Assembly (NCBI GenBank): GCA_021823305.1
Contig: JAKAOE010000069.1
Location: forward strand, 1 to 7,909
Reading direction: 5' to 3'
Source: Acidobacteriota bacterium
Lineage (GTDB): Bacteria > Acidobacteriota > Terriglobia > Terriglobales > SCQP01
Length of the DNA stretch: 7,909 nt
Below, in pieces: positions 7,501 to 7,909 of the stretch (its first letter is position 1; every line of letters starts with the position of its first letter). A program made the translations under genes and the position numbers. The notes below the pieces were generated by a model. The model was not told the origin of the DNA. It made no database searches and saw only the letters and a list, made by a program, of their open reading frames with translations.

Positions 7501-7528
7501 CTTCTTCAGCATCGGACAGACGTTTTGA
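4508..7528 (+). CDS. Omp85-family outer-membrane protein (BamA/TamA type) with about seven POTRA-like modules
   Basis: The 1006-residue protein should sit in the outer membrane and fold, insert or export other proteins. A signal peptide has arginines at 7-11 and 21, a hydrophobic core near 22-37 and likely cleavage after ALA (about 38). POTRA-like modules occupy roughly 49-117, 121-197, 202-280, 283-355, 357-449, 453-534 and 537-610; clear examples are the repeated 'V.(F/I).GN.Y' strands at 363-371 and 542-549. The barrel covers about 612-1006 and contains LSGGSDSLRGF (864-874, the Omp85 RGF signature with R872), FYDLGNVY (916-923), a GP..LDTGY strand (962-970) and a terminal SIGQTF ending in phenylalanine, as an outer-membrane sorting signal should. 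BamA usually has five POTRAs and TamA three, so the paralogue type is open. The start is uncertain: ATG 4508 lacks a Shine-Dalgarno and touches the divergent gene's ATG. GTG 4553, GTG 4562, GTG 4577 (preceded by GGGGAG) or ATG 4586 would shorten the n-region. A SurA-like gene follows by TTGA overlap. Confidence 0.93.
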   Translation: MPHFTCRRRRRVLRIVRSVGRWWVGAMAVAVALAPALAAPQAPVSPPPRVVAIAVQPPPGRAPAAYLRRILQPVGQPLNAALVRRSLRALYATGEFANLEALTQPASGGVQLIFATRPNYFISLVRVDGSPDPPAASELEDASNLDIGEVYTPAAVRSAEAAIRARLRSYGYYQATVVPHADLVRASAQAEVTFAVRAGPLARLGQVAFSGELDATAAQLLRAGKLKPGQTLSRARLDAAVSNLESFYARQGRLAAQVRVDEPAYRPAANQADLHFAIAAGPLVTVTATGMKLSAGVLRSQVPVYEERGTDLALIEEGRANLVTYLQRRGYFRAQVSYRRFTAPGQLRIVYAIRPGPKETLDFVGFSGNHYFDADDLSERIAVRAASPWPRLLPGERGLYSTTLARADADAITQLYRNNGFQGVEVTPVVTRDYRGRRGHIAVVFHIAEGPQTLVRQVRIVGASAANRAAFAPQLTTAPGQPFSQAGLASDRNAILTWYFDAGYQAADCEVQTSEVDPDNGPPQQDVTFTITQGHRQTIHRVIIAGNHYVHTNVIAHQLTLRPGAPLSQAAMLESQRHLYDTGLFTSASVVPRDPGGSELDKDVFVSVNEARRYTFSEGVGLQVQGGTGGTANLRNILGTTGYSPLLSFDMTRTAMTGREQTLSLKSTYGSLEKRAVLGYDFPDFLNHANWQADATTFYDDTFDVRTFQAIREEGGVQLQRIVNPAAVWTYNLDYRRVRVLQPLVAPQQIPILSQPVQIAELAANYRVDHRDNPLDTHRGTFNSFTLALAKTFEPGFADFARFDYENHWYHPLGDEANVVLANSTQVGVELPFGPEAEVGFTNPITGVNVERLEHVVPLPERYLSGGSDSLRGFAINQAGPRDPVTGFPVGGEALFINNLELRFPLIGPNIGGVVFYDLGNVYSTPRAMLRTLLRWSPASSTDDDFTSHTLGIGLRYRTPVGPVRLDTGYLLNPPTFQYFSSGANPVVLNQKLPPFHFFFSIGQTF

Positions 7529-7909
7529 CCCGCGCCCGCGCCACCTTCGCCGTCCTGCTCCTCGCCACCGGCCTGGCGGCCCAGGCGCGTCCCGCCGGCG
7601 GCCACGTCGTGGACGCGCTGGTGGCGGTGGTCAACGGCGAGCCCATCTTCGCCAGCCAGGTGCGCGACGCCGCCTGGTACACCCGCTTCGCCGCGCGCCT
7701 CTCGCGCGGGCCGCGCGGCGCAGCCGCCCTCGGCCCGCTCACCGCGGCCGAGCAGGCGCGGGCGCTGCGTCATCTGGAGGATGAAACCCTGCTCCAGCAG
7801 GCGCGCGCCAACGAAGGCTTCGCCGCGCTCCCGCCCGCGCGCCTCCGCGCCCGCGCCGACGCGGTCTGGCCGGGCTGGGAAAAGCAGGCGGGCGGCGCGG
7901 AGGCGCTGG
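7525..7909 (+). CDS. SurA-like periplasmic chaperone / peptidyl-prolyl isomerase, N-terminal part (3' end outside window)
   Basis: An uninterrupted frame starts at TTG 7525, inside the Omp85 stop (TTGA, 4-bp overlap), and runs off the right edge after 128 full codons. The first 21 residues form a signal peptide: arginines at 3 and 5, a hydrophobic AVLLLATGLAA stretch, and a likely cut after AQA. The mature protein begins near VDALVAVVNGEPIF (about 30-43), the typical opening of the SurA N-terminal domain ('VDrIVAVVNGEvI'), followed by a helix with HLEDETLLQQA (82-92), matching the family's 'LIDErLLxqeA' helix. Parvulin isomerase domains would lie beyond the window. SurA-type chaperones escort unfolded barrel proteins through the periplasm to the Omp85 machine, which fits the coupled upstream gene. 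TTG is the only start that fits the overlap and the signal peptide. No Shine-Dalgarno is obvious, so re-initiation is likely. Confidence 0.82.
   Translation, partial: MTRARATFAVLLLATGLAAQARPAGGHVVDALVAVVNGEPIFASQVRDAAWYTRFAARLSRGPRGAAALGPLTAAEQARALRHLEDETLLQQARANEGFAALPPARLRARADAVWPGWEKQAGGAEAL

Noticed and set aside
7245..7784. A 179-codon plus-strand frame at the Omp85/SurA junction
   Set aside because: It overlaps the Omp85 barrel end and the SurA-like signal peptide in the wrong frame and is Arg/Pro/Ser-rich. The TTG 7525 frame explains the DNA after 7525.

Overview
This is a high-GC window (about two thirds G+C by eye) with densely packed genes that favour C- or G-ending codons. Three things suggest a Gram-negative bacterium from the Acidobacteria or a relative. 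The first gene ends in a TolB/WD40-like propeller tail of the kind common in acidobacterial sensor and kinase proteins. There is an Omp85-family outer-membrane protein with many POTRA repeats. That gene is followed immediately by a SurA-like periplasmic chaperone gene. The phylum is inferred from gene content and was not tested.

Layout from left to right. (1) 2-442, +: the C-terminal tail of a beta-propeller protein whose start lies outside the window. (2) 443-726: a gene-free stretch with a small hairpin just after the stop and a perfect 12-bp palindrome about 95 bp before the next gene. (3) 727-2685, +: a full-length acetyl-CoA synthetase (acs) with all core motifs and an acetate-type substrate pocket. 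(4) 2682-3346, -: a type II toxin-antitoxin pair, a Phd/YefM-type antitoxin followed by a VapC-like PIN-domain toxin. The two overlap by 10 bp. A consensus -10 box lies inside an inverted repeat upstream and probably acts as an autoregulated promoter. (5) 3421-4509, -: a ThiF/MoeB-family adenylyltransferase. (6) 4508-7528, +: a 1006-residue Omp85 (BamA/TamA-type) protein with about seven POTRA-like modules and a C-terminal barrel. (7) 7525 to the window end, +: the start of a SurA-like chaperone gene, coupled to the Omp85 gene by a TTGA overlap and cut off by the window edge.

The last two genes form a coherent outer-membrane biogenesis unit: a periplasmic chaperone that delivers unfolded barrel proteins, and an Omp85 machine that inserts or exports them. 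The other genes are unrelated housekeeping functions (acetate activation, sulfur-carrier activation) and an accessory toxin-antitoxin module wedged between two oppositely oriented genes. Spacing is extreme. The acs and toxin stop codons share one CTAG tetramer, and the longest-ORF starts of the adenylyltransferase and the Omp85 gene share one CATG tetramer. I found no CRISPR array, insertion sequence, tRNA or rRNA. The most noteworthy points are the seven-POTRA Omp85/SurA pair, the toxin-antitoxin control region, and the carrier-less ThiF-like enzyme. I see no clear evidence for an entirely undescribed system.
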